From contig CAWCBG010000002.1 of the NCBI GenBank assembly GCA_963793845.1, positions 310,001 through 374,000 on the forward strand: a DNA stretch of 64,000 bases, read 5' to 3'. This stretch comes from CAWCBG01 sp963793845. GTDB taxonomy: Bacteria; Acidobacteriota; Terriglobia; Terriglobales; Acidobacteriaceae. Position 1 is the first letter of the stretch, and every line of letters begins with the position of its first letter. Position numbers and translations under genes: made by a program. Positions 40,126 to 47,595 of the stretch are shown one piece after another. The notes under the pieces were generated by a model. The model made no database searches, was not told where the DNA came from, and was given only the letters and a program-made list of their open reading frames with translations.

Positions 40126-41334
40126 ATGAAACGTATTTTGCTGTTATCGCTATCCCTGATTCTTTTATTTAGTCTGTCGGCGTTCGCGCAGGGTGTGCAA
40201 CAGAACCTGACGCTGATCGTAACCGGCCAGTCGGGCCAAGCTCCGATTGTCCAGATGAACGGCAAGTCTTATGTGGACATCGATGCGCTGGCGCGCCTCA
40301 CGAACAGTACCGTCAGTATCAAGGGGAATAAGGTTATCTTGACCCCGCTAGGTTCGGCCCCGAGCACGCTCCCGGCGGACCATGAGCCTTCTGCCCCTTC
40401 CGGGCAGCTAAAGCTCGTCGCCGAGAGACACCCTGTGGATTCCGAGCCTTCCGAACCCGCAACGCAGGCGAAACCCGCCGCTACCGACCAGAAGCCCGAA
40501 GCCGAGTCGGAAGCTGCCCGCACCGCAGCGCTGGCAAAAGCGGCACAGAACCCGGTTGCTGACATGATCAGCTTCCCGATGCAAAACAACACCAACTTTG
40601 GTGTTGGGCCGAATCAACGAGTTCAAGATGTGCTGAACTTTCAACCTGTCATCCCGCTTCACCTTACGAAGAAATGGAACCTCATTACTCGCACTATTCT
40701 GCCCGTGGTCTGGCAGCCGGACGCGTCGCAGCCGACCGGCCAGGGGTGGTATGGTCTCGGAGACTTGAATCCCAGCCTCTTCTTCTCTCCCGCCAAGTCC
40801 GGCAAACTGATCTGGGGTGTCGGCCCTGCGATGGTTTTTCCCACTGCGACCGCGCCACAGTTGGGCCAGGGTAAAGTCAGCGCGGGCCCGGGCGTCGTTG
40901 CCCTCACTACGCCCGGCCACTGGGTCATCGGCGCTCTGGCCAACAATGTCTGGTCGTTTGCCGGCACGGGCAGCCGTCCGCCGGTCAATCAGTTTCTGCT
41001 CCAGTACTTCATCAACTACAACATGAAGAAGGGCTGGTACCTCACCACCGCGCCCATAATCACCGCCGACTGGCGCGCCAGCAGCGGCAACTCATTGACG
41101 CTGCCTTTCGGAGGCGGCTTCGGCAGAATCATGAAGATCGGATTTCAGCCCACGAACCTCCAACTTCAGTTCTTTGGCAATGCCAAGTACCCAGCAGGAA
41201 GTTCTCCCTGGGGCATGCGGTTCCAAATTGCCCTCCTGTACCCCAAGTTCTCCAAGGCGCAGGAAGAGGAAATGCTCAAGATGAAACTCGAACAACTGGA
41301 AAAGGAGCAACAGCAGGGCGCGCCGCCGAAGTAA
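40126..41334 (+). CDS. Outer-membrane transporter-like protein with N-terminal stalk-type domain
   Basis: A 402-residue exported protein. The signal peptide (…LILLFSLSAFAQG) is followed by a short copper-amine-oxidase-N/stalk-type domain (~25-80: IVQMNGKSYVDIDALARLTNSTVSIKGNKVIL), a Pro/Ala/Glu linker (~85-145), and a beta-barrel-like C-terminal half (NFQPVIPLHLTKKWNLITRTILPVVWQP … LGDLNPSLFFSP … YNMKKGWYLTTAPIITADW). The last part matches the 'neuromedin U'/transporter-type OMP pattern found in many diderms. A short coiled tail (EEEMLKMKLEQLEKEQQQ) ends it. It may be co-transcribed with the 2H gene 70 bases upstream; their signal peptides are strikingly alike. Confidence 0.72.
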   Translation: MKRILLLSLSLILLFSLSAFAQGVQQNLTLIVTGQSGQAPIVQMNGKSYVDIDALARLTNSTVSIKGNKVILTPLGSAPSTLPADHEPSAPSGQLKLVAERHPVDSEPSEPATQAKPAATDQKPEAESEAARTAALAKAAQNPVADMISFPMQNNTNFGVGPNQRVQDVLNFQPVIPLHLTKKWNLITRTILPVVWQPDASQPTGQGWYGLGDLNPSLFFSPAKSGKLIWGVGPAMVFPTATAPQLGQGKVSAGPGVVALTTPGHWVIGALANNVWSFAGTGSRPPVNQFLLQYFINYNMKKGWYLTTAPIITADWRASSGNSLTLPFGGGFGRIMKIGFQPTNLQLQFFGNAKYPAGSSPWGMRFQIALLYPKFSKAQEEEMLKMKLEQLEKEQQQGAPPK

Positions 41335-41467
41335 TTGCGAACCCGGTTTATAGAAGACACGGACTAAGAAGTCCGGCCAGTAGGCAGTAAACGGGAGCAT
41401 CGGTGAAGAGGAGCAACATGAAGACGTCGCAGCCAACGAAGTGACGTGAGCCATCAAGCCGAATTAT

Positions 41468-41498
41468 CCCCGCCCAACGAAAAGACGGTTGGGCGGGG
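41468..41498. repeat. 11-bp GC-rich palindrome upstream of folK
   Basis: CCCCGCCCAAC (41468-41478) / GTTGGGCGGGG (41488-41498) is a perfect stem with a 9-base loop, 41 bases before the folK start. There is no T-run, so it is a structured leader or palindromic repeat rather than a terminator. Confidence 0.6.
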
Positions 41499-41539
41499 TC
41501 GGCCCGCGCCGCGACTCCCTCTCGCGATACCATGACAAG

Positions 41540-42031
41540 GTGAAGAAGACGGTCTACCTCTCGCTGGGATCGAACCTGGGCGATCGCCAGGCCAACTTGC
41601 GGCGTGCCATGGGAAAGCTGTTGAACCTGGGCGACGTGATCACCGTGTCGTCCATCTACGAGACCGAGCCGGTTGAGGTCACCGAGCAGCCGCCGTTTCT
41701 GAACTGCGTGGTCAAGATGCAGACGGAGATGCAGCCCAAATTCTTTATGGCCGACGTTCTCGCCATCGAGCGGGACATGGGCCGCGCCCGCACGCAACCC
41801 AAGGGCCCGCGCATTATCGACATCGACATCCTGCTGTATGGCGGGGCAACCATCGACACGCCGGAGCTGAGCGTGCCTCACCCGGCCATGCATCAGCGGC
41901 GCTTCGTGCTGGAGCCGCTGGCCGAGATCGCACCCGACGCCAAGCATCCGCTGCTGAAACGCACCGCCAAAGAATTGCTCGACGCGCTACCCAAACAGGG
42001 ACAGAAGGTAAAGAAGTTCAAGAAGCGCTGA
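41540..42031 (+). CDS. folK: 2-amino-4-hydroxy-6-hydroxymethyldihydropteridine pyrophosphokinase
   Basis: HPPK transfers pyrophosphate to 6-hydroxymethyl-dihydropterin in folate synthesis. The 163-residue protein shows VYLSLGSNLGDRQANLRRA, SSIYETEPVEVTEQPPFLNCVVKMQT, GPRIIDIDILLYG with the magnesium-binding Asp pair, and VPHPAMHQRRFVLEPLAEIAPD. It starts at GTG 41540 (MKKTVYLSLG). A basic Lys-rich tail of ~25 residues extends beyond the usual end. folP and folB are not adjacent. A decayed copy of its last ~75 bases lies at 37897-37987. Confidence 0.95.
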   Translation: MKKTVYLSLGSNLGDRQANLRRAMGKLLNLGDVITVSSIYETEPVEVTEQPPFLNCVVKMQTEMQPKFFMADVLAIERDMGRARTQPKGPRIIDIDILLYGGATIDTPELSVPHPAMHQRRFVLEPLAEIAPDAKHPLLKRTAKELLDALPKQGQKVKKFKKR

Positions 42032-42113
42032 TGGGCTGGGGCGCAGGTTCTCCTTCCTTACGCGCTGGGCTACGATTGTGACGCCCTTCGGGCTGCGCGC
42101 GGGGTGAGTCCCC

Positions 42114-42914
42114 CTAGTTGCTCGCTTTCGGCACTGCGGGATTGTAGGACGCAGACGGTATCAGGTCACCGCCGAGCGAGCATTGTGCATCCTTTCCCGT
42201 CAACTGGAACTCACCGTAAAACACCGGACACTTGCAGTTGGCGGTGCCGTTATCGTTTAACTTGCAGGGCGCGGTCATGCAGCCGGCGTACGGCCCTTTG
42301 GGGCACCTGACCAATCCCGCTTTGTGCTGAAAGACGGCTTGGATGATCTCCTCGAGCGAGTCATGATCGTAGGTGGAGATTACGTCGGCTCCCGGGATGA
42401 GGGCGCCGCCGCTGATGTATTTGCAAACCGGCGCCTGGTCCGTCTGTGTGCATAGCGCGCCATCGGCCCCGCAGGTGCTGACCGTAGCGTTATACACGGG
42501 ATGGTTCAGGATGGCCGTAATCAGCGTGTAATTGGTCGAGGTGCCGACAGTGCAGAGACAGTCGGCCGTGCGGCCATCGGGATAAATGTGGCATGGGTAC
42601 GGATTAGGACCCGAGTGGAAGCAGAGCGCGAACTGCGGCGAACAGGCAAGAAAGTTCGAAGGAGTGAGGACCGTGTCCCGATAGGCGGGACCGTAATTCG
42701 TCGTCCAGTTCTTCGAATTGTCCCAGAAAGGCCGCCAGTCGGGTACGAACTGCTGTAGCCAACTCGCCGGAGACTGGGTGTCAGGCGTGGCATCGTTCTC
42801 CGCGGCCGGCTGTGGTTGATTTTTGACGACTGACTGCGCTGACATCGGATTCACCACGGCAAGAGCGACCAGCAGCGGCAACAGGAACAGCAGTAACGAT
42901 AGTGGTTTTCGCAT
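42114..42914 (-). CDS. Exported cysteine-rich protein, unknown function
   Basis: A 266-residue protein with a clear signal peptide (MRKPLSLLLFLLPLLVALAVVNPMSAQ). The mature part carries about a dozen cysteines (CSPQFALCFHSGPNPYPCHI, ADCLCTVG, STCGADGALC, VRCPKGPYAGCMTAPCKLND, ANCKCPVF, AQCSLGG), likely paired in disulphides outside the cytoplasm. I do not recognise a family. It is convergent with folK, and about 80 bases separate the two stops. Confidence 0.72.
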   Translation of the reverse strand: MRKPLSLLLFLLPLLVALAVVNPMSAQSVVKNQPQPAAENDATPDTQSPASWLQQFVPDWRPFWDNSKNWTTNYGPAYRDTVLTPSNFLACSPQFALCFHSGPNPYPCHIYPDGRTADCLCTVGTSTNYTLITAILNHPVYNATVSTCGADGALCTQTDQAPVCKYISGGALIPGADVISTYDHDSLEEIIQAVFQHKAGLVRCPKGPYAGCMTAPCKLNDNGTANCKCPVFYGEFQLTGKDAQCSLGGDLIPSASYNPAVPKASN

Positions 42915-43032
42915 AGAGTCTCCTCAGTTTCAGGCAGGAACTTGCGTCGGAAGCAATCGGCGCGGTCGGTAATAGTAGCATGAAGGGCACAGATTCTTGC
43001 TACCCCCTTTTCATAATTCGTTCTTTATCAGG

Positions 43033-43148
43033 TCACGGCTTCAAGCCGTGCCGACCTCTGAGTCCACTTATTCCGAGGTTCCCTGGTTAATGGCCAATCG
43101 CCGAGAGCTGATGGCTGACAGCTAACAGCTAACAGCTAACCAGCTAAT
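43033..43148. repeat. Palindrome plus GCTGATGGCTGACAGCTAAC repeat cluster
   Basis: CACGGCTT-CA-AGCCGTG (about 43033-43049) is followed at 43098-43148 by tandem AGCTAAC units preceded by GAGAGCTGATGGCTGACAGC. The cluster runs into the end of the TspO gene. It belongs to the same repeat class as the spacers near 14587 and 21547. Confidence 0.7.
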
Positions 43149-43626
43149 GGCTTCTCCGATTCAGTCTCCAGATGCCGTAATTCAGATAGCCGGCATAGCT
43201 GACCCAGAACAGGTAGGGCAGCAGCAGCAGCGCGGCGATGGGCTGGAGCATGTAGAACACGATGAGATTGAAGAGCACAGCCAGCCACAACAAAACGATT
43301 TCGCCGAAAGCGACGCCGGGCAGGCGCGATCCGAAGAAGATGCCCGACCAGGCTACATTGAGCGCAAGCTGGGCGAAGAAGACCAGCAGGGCGAAGCGCG
43401 CGCCCCATCCGTATTCGCGCCACACCAGCCAGGCCGAGACGGCCATCAGGACGTAGAGCGTGGTCCAGACCGGTCCGAAGATCCACGAGGGCGGAGTCCC
43501 CGGGGGCTTGCGCAGCGTGGGATACCACTCGCGCACACTGGTCGCGGTGAAGACCGAGCCGACGCCTCCGGCGGCCAGACAGATGGCGAGAAAAACGATC
43601 AGCACGAGCCAGGGTTTGCTGTCCAC
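43144..43626 (-). CDS. TspO/MBR family tryptophan-rich sensory protein
   Basis: A 160-residue protein with five membrane helices and the TspO signatures: GGVGSVFT, the WYPTLRKPPGTPPSWIFGPVWTTLYVLMAVSAWLVW loop, and the FFAQLALNVAWSGIFFG helix. TspO proteins bind porphyrins and other tetrapyrroles and influence their transport or breakdown. It ends a four-gene minus-strand run (ParB-like, phosphatase, quinone reductase, TspO); the gap from the reductase is 54 bases. Confidence 0.95.
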   Translation of the reverse strand: MDSKPWLVLIVFLAICLAAGGVGSVFTATSVREWYPTLRKPPGTPPSWIFGPVWTTLYVLMAVSAWLVWREYGWGARFALLVFFAQLALNVAWSGIFFGSRLPGVAFGEIVLLWLAVLFNLIVFYMLQPIAALLLLPYLFWVSYAGYLNYGIWRLNRRSH

Positions 43627-43680
43627 GGATTCATTGTAGCGATCGGGTTCGCGAATGCTGCATTAGCGGATGGCAGACGG

Positions 43681-44658
43681 CTATCCGTTAATCGTCAGGA
43701 CGATTTTGCCGTAGTTGGCGCGTTCCAGCATCAGGCGGTGCGCTTCGCCGGCCTGCTCCATGGGCAGGACGTGCCCAATTTCGGGCTTGAGCTTGCCCTG
43801 CTCGATCCACGGTTGCATAGCCTGCAGTGAGCGAAGAATCAGGTCGTGGTCCTGCGAGAGCACGCTCAGCCACACGCCATGAGCGCTGAGACTCTTGGAC
43901 AGCATGGCGCCGGTGTCGAACTTGTGGCGCTCGCCGCTGGCCGTGCCGTAGATGATGACCCGGCCAAAAGGCCGGCAACTGCGCAGACTCTTCGCGGTGT
44001 TCTCGCCGCCGATCATCTCGAAAACGGCGTCTACCCCTTCGCTGTTGGTGAGTTCGAGTACGCGCTGCTGGAAATCGTGCAGGCGGTAGTTGATGCCGTG
44101 GTCGAGCCCCAGCTTTTTCACCCGCTCGAGCTTTTCGTCGGAGGAAGAAGTTCCGTAAGTTTCGATATTCAGCAACTTTCCGATCTGCACAGCCGCGGTG
44201 CCAACGCCTCCCGCCACGGCGTGGATCAGCACGCGGCGCTCACTGCGCGGATAGGCCGGCTCAGCCGCATCGGCAGTGAGTCCGGCCTTCCAGTACGCGA
44301 GATAGGCGGTCAGAAAGACGACGGGAAACGATGCCGACTGCACCGAGGTCCATCCCGCAGGCTGCGGCCAGATCATCGCCGGCGAAACGGCGATCTTCTC
44401 CGCGGTGGCTCCGTATTGCGCATAGCCCATCACGCGCTCGCCCGTCGCTTCGACGACTCCGGCGAACTCGCGGCCAGCGATGAACGGCGGCTTCGGAGTG
44501 CCCGGGTAGGTGCCGTGGGTCGACATGGTGTCGGCGAAATTGACACCCACGGCTTCGACGCGGACGATTACCTGCTTCGGAGAAGGTTGCGGCTCGGGAA
44601 CCTCGCGTACTTCGAGGACTTCCGGACCACCAGGACGAGTGACGACGACGGCTTTCAT
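43681..44658 (-). CDS. Zinc-independent NADPH:quinone reductase-like oxidoreductase (MDR superfamily)
   Basis: A 325-residue medium-chain dehydrogenase/reductase of the quinone-reductase (zeta-crystallin) type: GroES-like N-domain (EVREVPEPQPSPKQVIVRVEAVGVNFADTM), PFIAGREFAGVVEATG, and the Rossmann motif VLIHAVAGGVGTAAVQIGKLL for NADPH. The Zn-ligand cysteines of alcohol dehydrogenases are missing. It would reduce quinones or activated alkenes. The gene begins two bases after the phosphatase stop, so they are co-transcribed. Confidence 0.93.
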   Translation of the reverse strand: MKAVVVTRPGGPEVLEVREVPEPQPSPKQVIVRVEAVGVNFADTMSTHGTYPGTPKPPFIAGREFAGVVEATGERVMGYAQYGATAEKIAVSPAMIWPQPAGWTSVQSASFPVVFLTAYLAYWKAGLTADAAEPAYPRSERRVLIHAVAGGVGTAAVQIGKLLNIETYGTSSSDEKLERVKKLGLDHGINYRLHDFQQRVLELTNSEGVDAVFEMIGGENTAKSLRSCRPFGRVIIYGTASGERHKFDTGAMLSKSLSAHGVWLSVLSQDHDLILRSLQAMQPWIEQGKLKPEIGHVLPMEQAGEAHRLMLERANYGKIVLTING

Positions 44659-44660
44659 GA

Positions 44661-45170
44661 TTATGGTTTCGACTCCGCGTGTAGGGCCGCGGCATAGTGA
44701 TCGATCCAGCGCCGCTGCTCCGGTGTTTCTGGAATTGACGTGCCTCGAACGTCGCTGAGGAGGCTAACCGCAGCTTCCGGCTCCCACCCCTTGTTGATCA
44801 GGAGGCAGGCGGCGAGGAGACCCGTCCTGCCGACGCCCTGCCGGCAGTGTGCCACCACATTCTTTCCCGCGGATAGAGTTTCGTCCATCTTCTCCAGGAC
44901 AGATCGTAAGAGAGTTTCCGATTGCGGCACCTGCCGGTCTTCAACGGGCAGGCCAAGGAAGTCCATGCCATGTGCATGCGCCTGAGTGGCCTCTTCCCGC
45001 AAGCCAAGTTCGAACTCCTCGTCAGGAGTGAGCAGCGAGACGATCTCGTCGACGCCGGCTGCCTTCCAACCGGCCACTTCATCCGCGAGCCAGTCGCCAC
45101 CACGCGGCCGGGAGGAAATCGCCAGCTTTCCGGGCCACGGTCCTTTTACCCAGTAAAGTTTGGTTGTCAT
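44661..45170 (-). CDS. Dual-specificity/tyrosine phosphatase-like protein
   Basis: A 169-residue cysteine phosphatase. The P-loop HCRQGVGRTG places the catalytic Cys at 109 and Arg at 115; the general acid is probably the Asp in GLPVEDRQVP (~78). The start resembles the kinase-associated (KAP-like) and cyclin-dependent-kinase-inhibitor-3-like phosphatases (LYWVKGPWPGKLAISSRPRGGDWLADEV). Substrate unknown. Its ATG overlaps the stop of the ParB-like gene by 4 bases and the reductase follows after 2 bases, so it is in the middle of an operon. Confidence 0.9.
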   Translation of the reverse strand: MTTKLYWVKGPWPGKLAISSRPRGGDWLADEVAGWKAAGVDEIVSLLTPDEEFELGLREEATQAHAHGMDFLGLPVEDRQVPQSETLLRSVLEKMDETLSAGKNVVAHCRQGVGRTGLLAACLLINKGWEPEAAVSLLSDVRGTSIPETPEQRRWIDHYAAALHAESKP

Positions 45171-45433
45171 ACGTCTTCTTCTTCCGGCTTCGTCATGATC
45201 TCTCTGGGGAGGCGGTCTACGTCGACTCCCCTTGAACGAAGTACATAGATACGATGATGCCCATCGAGTATGGTTCCGTCAGGCCGAGTTTTCAAACAGT
45301 CTTTTTGACCCGGAATTAAAGATGCCAAGAGCAGATCGGTGGATACTCGATTGATCGCCGACAGCTTGACTGCATTGAGAGAAGTGTCAGGGTGGAGCGG
45401 GGTGAGCCGTGGGTCAGGTTTCCGATCGTCCAT
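45167..45433 (-). CDS. Small ParB-like (ParBc/sulfiredoxin-fold) domain protein
   Basis: An 88-residue protein whose centre, LKTRPDGTILDGHHRIYVLRSRGVDV, matches the conserved DGHHR motif of the ParB/sulfiredoxin nucleotidase fold. The whole protein is little more than this domain, so it is not a partitioning ParB; small stand-alone versions may hydrolyse nucleotides or regulate a partner. It overlaps the phosphatase start by 4 bases, suggesting that the two work together. ATG 45433 has AAGG about 5 bases upstream. Confidence 0.72.
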   Translation of the reverse strand: MDDRKPDPRLTPLHPDTSLNAVKLSAINRVSTDLLLASLIPGQKDCLKTRPDGTILDGHHRIYVLRSRGVDVDRLPREIMTKPEEEDV

Positions 45434-45468
45434 AAGGGCCAGGTCAGCCTATGCCAGATGTACGGCGA

Positions 45469-46326
45469 CTAAGCCGGTGCCTTTGCCGGTGCCATGAACT
45501 CCAGCGCCCGTGCAATGTAGTTCTTCATGTCGCGGCGATGGACAACGGCGTCGAGCATGCCGTGCTGCAACAGGAACTCGCTGCGCTGAAAGCCTTCGGG
45601 CAGTTTCTGGCGGATGGTTTGCTCGATCACGCGCGGCCCGGCAAAACCGATCAGCGCTCCGGGTTCGGCAATGTTGAGATCGCCCAGCATGGCGAACGAG
45701 GCGGTCACGCCGCCTGTGGTTGGGTCGGTAAGCACCGAGACGTAGGGAACCCTGGCGTCATCCATGCGAGCCAGCGCGGAAGAAATCTTGGCCAGCTGCA
45801 TCAGGCTGACCACGCCTTCCATCATGCGGGCGCCGCCGGATGCGGAGACGATGACCAGCGGCACACGCTCGTCGGTGGCCTTCTCGATAGCACGGGTGAT
45901 GACTTCGCCGACCACCGCTCCCATGGAGCCGCCAATGAAAGAGTATTCCATGGCGCTGATCAGGATGGGCTTGCCGTCGAGTTTGCCGCGGGCGTTGATG
46001 ACGGCGTCGGTCAAGCCGGTGTCGTTCTGTGCGCGCTTGAGCCGGTCGGCGTACGACTTGAGATCGGTGAACTTCAGCGGGTCGGTCGAGGTCAGGTTCG
46101 CGTCCTCGATCTCGTACTTGCCGTCATCGAGCAGGTAGCTGAGCCGGGTACGTGCGTCAATGCGGAAGTGGCGGTCGCACTTGGGACAGACGTTCAGGTT
46201 GGCGTCGAGGTCTTTCTTCCAGATGATCTGGCGGCACTGGTCGCACTTGACCCAGAGGCCCTCGGTCTTGACGCGCTTCTCGCCCGATGCGTCAATCTCT
46301 ACCGGTTCTCGCCTGAACCATGCCAT
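45469..46326 (-). CDS. accD: Acetyl-CoA carboxylase carboxyltransferase subunit beta
   Basis: AccD with AccA transfers carboxyl from biotin to acetyl-CoA, making malonyl-CoA for fatty acids. The 285-residue protein has the Cys4 zinc ribbon C28-x2-C31…C47-x2-C50 (KCDQCRQIIWKKDL…VCPKCDRHF), then the crotonase-fold core (SFIGGSMGAVVGEVITRAIE, VIVSASGGARMMEGVVSLMQLAK, LTDPTTGGVTASFAMLGD, GFAGPRVIEQTI, QRSEFLLQHGMLDAVVHR). Normal length. It is not next to folC or accA in this window. Confidence 0.97.
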   Translation of the reverse strand: MAWFRREPVEIDASGEKRVKTEGLWVKCDQCRQIIWKKDLDANLNVCPKCDRHFRIDARTRLSYLLDDGKYEIEDANLTSTDPLKFTDLKSYADRLKRAQNDTGLTDAVINARGKLDGKPILISAMEYSFIGGSMGAVVGEVITRAIEKATDERVPLVIVSASGGARMMEGVVSLMQLAKISSALARMDDARVPYVSVLTDPTTGGVTASFAMLGDLNIAEPGALIGFAGPRVIEQTIRQKLPEGFQRSEFLLQHGMLDAVVHRRDMKNYIARALEFMAPAKAPA

Positions 46327-46374
46327 AAGAGTGAATGATCAGTGTAGCTGAGGGGGCGAGATGTTGTCGCGGCG

Positions 46375-46745
46375 GAGGAGACGATTTCACCACGGAGGCA
46401 CGGAGGGCACGGGGTTTTATGGATTGTTTTTCTCGCACTCTCCGTGGCCTCGGCGGCAAACAAAAAGCTCAACTCAGTACTCAATGCCCCTCTGCGCCTC
46501 GATGCCCTTGGTGTAGGCGTGCTTTACTTCCTTCATCTCGGTGACGGTGTCGGCGACTTCGAGGAGACGATTTCACCACGGAGGCACGGAGGGCACGGGG
46601 TTTTATGGATTGTTTTTCTCCACTCTCCGTGGCCTCGGCGGCAAACAAAAAGCTCAACTCAGTACTCAATGCCCCTCTGCGCCTCGATGCCTTTGGTGTA
46701 AGCATGCTTCACTTCTTTCATCTCGGTGACGGTGTCGGCGATTTC
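46375..46745. repeat. 186-bp tandem duplication over the cobO 3' end
   Basis: Two adjacent copies, 46375-46560 and 46561-46745, begin GAGGAGACGATTTCACCACG and end at GTGTCGGCGA[C/T]TTC. They differ by a one-base indel and a few substitutions. The copy nearer cobO is the true 3' end of the gene; the other repeats the last ~30 codons plus the downstream flank. The first part contains ACCACGGAGGCACGGAGGGC, a dispersed repeat. Confidence 0.92.
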
Positions 46746-47195
46746 GACGATGCTGGGATGCGCGTTGCGTCCGGTCAGGATGACGTGCACCATCTCGGGC
46801 TTCTTCTGCAGCGCGGCGACGACCTTCTCCGGGTCGAGCATCTTGTAGCTGATGGCGTAGTTGATCTCGTCCAGGATGACCAGGTCCCACTCGCCGGACA
46901 GGATCGCCTTCTCGGCTTCCGCCCAGGCCTCTTCGACCAGGCGAACGTCTTCGGGATCGGTCTCCGCGCCGCCCACTTTCACAAAGCCGCGGCCCATCTG
47001 CTTCATCACGAAGTTGTCGCCGAAGGCCTTCACGGCATCGAGTTCACCGTAATGCCACGAGCCTTTGAGGAATTGCAGCATGAGCACACGCAGGCCGTTG
47101 CCCACGGCACGCAACGCCGTACCCATGGCAGCGGTGGTCTTCCCTTTGCCCGGGCCGGTATTGACGATGATTAATCCACGGCGAACATCTGGCAT
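46659..47195 (-). CDS. cobO: Cob(I)yrinic acid a,c-diamide adenosyltransferase
   Basis: CobO/BtuR/CobA-type enzyme that adds the adenosyl ligand to cobalt(I) corrinoids. The 178-residue protein has the P-loop NTGPGKGKTTAAMG (12-25), VLMLQFLKGSWHYGEL, and the DLVILDEINYAISYKML Walker-B-like segment followed by VILTGRNAHPSIVEIADTVTEM. Normal length. Its last codons fall within a tandem duplication, but the reading frame is intact. No other cobalamin gene is near; a small membrane protein and heme genes lie upstream on the same strand. Confidence 0.95.
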   Translation of the reverse strand: MPDVRRGLIIVNTGPGKGKTTAAMGTALRAVGNGLRVLMLQFLKGSWHYGELDAVKAFGDNFVMKQMGRGFVKVGGAETDPEDVRLVEEAWAEAEKAILSGEWDLVILDEINYAISYKMLDPEKVVAALQKKPEMVHVILTGRNAHPSIVEIADTVTEMKEVKHAYTKGIEAQRGIEY

Positions 47196-47318
47196 GCCTG
47201 GCTCCTGAGGTGCTGACAGCGACCCTCCATGCTAGCAGCTTGGGGATGGGCGAAGTCGACGGGGTGGGGAATGGACTTGTGCGCCGAAGTGGCAGTCCTC
47301 CTGTAGCAGAAGGCCCGC

Positions 47319-47495
47319 TTATGCGTGCTTATGCAGGTTGCCGATATGCCGCCTGCCGCTCTCGATATTGATCACAGGAGCCAGCGGCTTGCGCTTCTTC
47401 GCCAGTCTGCGCTCTTCGGAGAATTCTTCGTGCAAGCTCAGGGCAACAACGAAGATTGCGACAGCGAGACAGTAGAGGGCAATCATGGCAAACAT
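47319..47495 (-). CDS. Small single-pass membrane protein (58 residues)
   Basis: ATG 47495 with GGGAGGTGA four to six bases upstream opens MFAMIALYCLAVAIFVVALS, then a charged stretch (LHEEFSEERRLAKKRKPLAP) and …SGRRHIGNLHKHA, ending at TAA 47319-47321. One N-terminal membrane helix and a cytoplasmic basic tail. The ribosome site is among the best in the window, which is the main reason to believe in it. It sits between hemY and cobO on the same strand. No family known. Confidence 0.65.
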   Translation of the reverse strand: MFAMIALYCLAVAIFVVALSLHEEFSEERRLAKKRKPLAPVINIESGRRHIGNLHKHA

Positions 47496-47595
47496 CGGTC
47501 ACCTCCCAAGGGACATTGGCAGGTTGTGACAGCTTCAGGATAGCGCTGCTGGAGAGTGCCGTCTGTGACTGAGGTCACTCGACTGTGCCGGTGGA

